Source: an uncultured Clostridia bacterium
GTDB lineage: Bacteria; Bacillota_A; Clostridia; TANB77; CAG-508
NCBI GenBank assembly: GCA_944393165.1
Contig: CALXZF010000022.1
Coordinates: forward strand, 1-16,373
Reading direction: 5' to 3'
Length of the DNA: 16,373 bases
Shown: positions 16,027-16,373 of the stretch, one piece after another
Layout of the letters: each line of letters opens with the position of its first letter
Position numbering within the stretch: position 1 is the stretch's first letter
Made by a program: the position numbers and the translations under genes
The notes under the pieces: model-generated
The model's database searches: none
The model's input: only the letters and a program-made list of their open reading frames with translations
What the model was told of the DNA's origin: nothing

Positions 16027-16373
16027 TTATTTTCTTTTGTCCATAATACCGTCTATAAGTCCATATTTCAAAGCTTCTTCTGCTGTCATCCAATGGTCTC
16101 TTTCAGTATCTCTTTCAATTGTTTCAATACTTTGACCTGTTTTATCACTTAATAATTTGTTTAATTTTTCTCTTGTTTTAATCATATGATCTGCATGTAT
16201 TTTTATTTCTGTTGTTTGACCTGCAATTCCGTTTCCACCTATTAGAGGTTGATGAATTAATATCTCTGCATTTGGTGTTGCAAATCTTTTTCCTTTTTCA
16301 CCATTCGCAAGTAACACTGCTCCAAAACTCGCAGCTAAACCTACACATATTGTAGACACTGGACATTTAATAT
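16027..16373 (-). CDS. clpP: ClpP protease subunit, N-terminus beyond window edge
   Basis: About 115 C-terminal residues of the serine peptidase that forms the ClpXP/ClpAP chamber. The visible part begins [21 protein letters not shown], with the catalytic Ser in AASFGA (most relatives have AASMGA). The catalytic His is in EILIHQP and the Asp in the [15 protein letters not shown] block. The C-terminal [10 protein letters not shown] is typical. The reading frame stays open to the edge, so an apparent GTG start at 16359 lies inside the protein and is not the true start. It precedes clpX on the same strand; a trigger-factor gene may lie further upstream outside the window. Confidence 0.96.
   Translation of the reverse strand, partial: IKCPVSTICVGLAASFGAVLLANGEKGKRFATPNAEILIHQPLIGGNGIAGQTTEIKIHADHMIKTREKLNKLLSDKTGQSIETIERDTERDHWMTAEEALKYGLIDGIMDKRK

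Noticed and set aside
16027..16359. Complete 110-residue ClpP-like gene starting at GTG 16359
   Set aside because: The frame stays open upstream to the window edge and encodes the conserved IKCPV preceding this codon, so the gene is full-length ClpP cut by the window.

Overview
The base composition is very AT-rich. Genes carry strong AGGAGG-type ribosome binding sites and TTGACA/TATAAT promoters. The protein set (DUF421, DUF1189, class A PBP with a C-terminal PASTA domain, clpP-clpX pair, heterodimeric ABC exporter) points to a low-GC Gram-positive bacterium (Bacillota), probably a gut-type Clostridia member. A peptidoglycan synthase argues against Mollicutes. No rRNA, tRNA, CRISPR array, transposase, integrase or phage structural gene was seen.

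Layout. Left edge: a truncated DUF421/YetF-type membrane protein (minus strand) faces away from a small four-helix PF04020 'phage holin family' protein (plus strand). Between them is a 341-base AT-rich gap holding a perfect 22-bp inverted repeat around a 91-base spacer; its right arm fills the spacer of the small gene's putative promoter. A bidirectional terminator at 1193-1226 separates that gene from a convergent two-gene ABC exporter operon (1234-5196). The exporter pair is asymmetric, with degenerate catalytic residues in one half and a degenerate signature motif in the other, as in heterodimeric exporters. Its promoter is a perfect consensus site with a 17-nt palindrome on the -10 box. 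A divergent RluA-type pseudouridine synthase follows on the plus strand.

The 353-base gap after it (6343-6695) holds two long hairpins and a 34-nt-period tandem repeat that stops exactly at the ftsH stop codon. From there to the right edge every gene is on the minus strand. In transcription order they are: clpP (cut by the window edge) and clpX (protein quality control), a DUF308 membrane protein, a class A penicillin-binding protein, then the tight group cysS, DUF1189 protein and ftsH (spacings of 15 and 17 bases). ClpXP and FtsH are the main housekeeping proteases, and the PBP builds the cell wall.

Most of the window is ordinary chromosomal core. The signals most worth a second look are non-coding: the inverted repeat in the divergent gap (possible invertible promoter or MITE), the REP-like tandem repeat behind ftsH, and the palindromic operator of the ABC operon. 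I did not find convincing evidence for a new multi-gene system.
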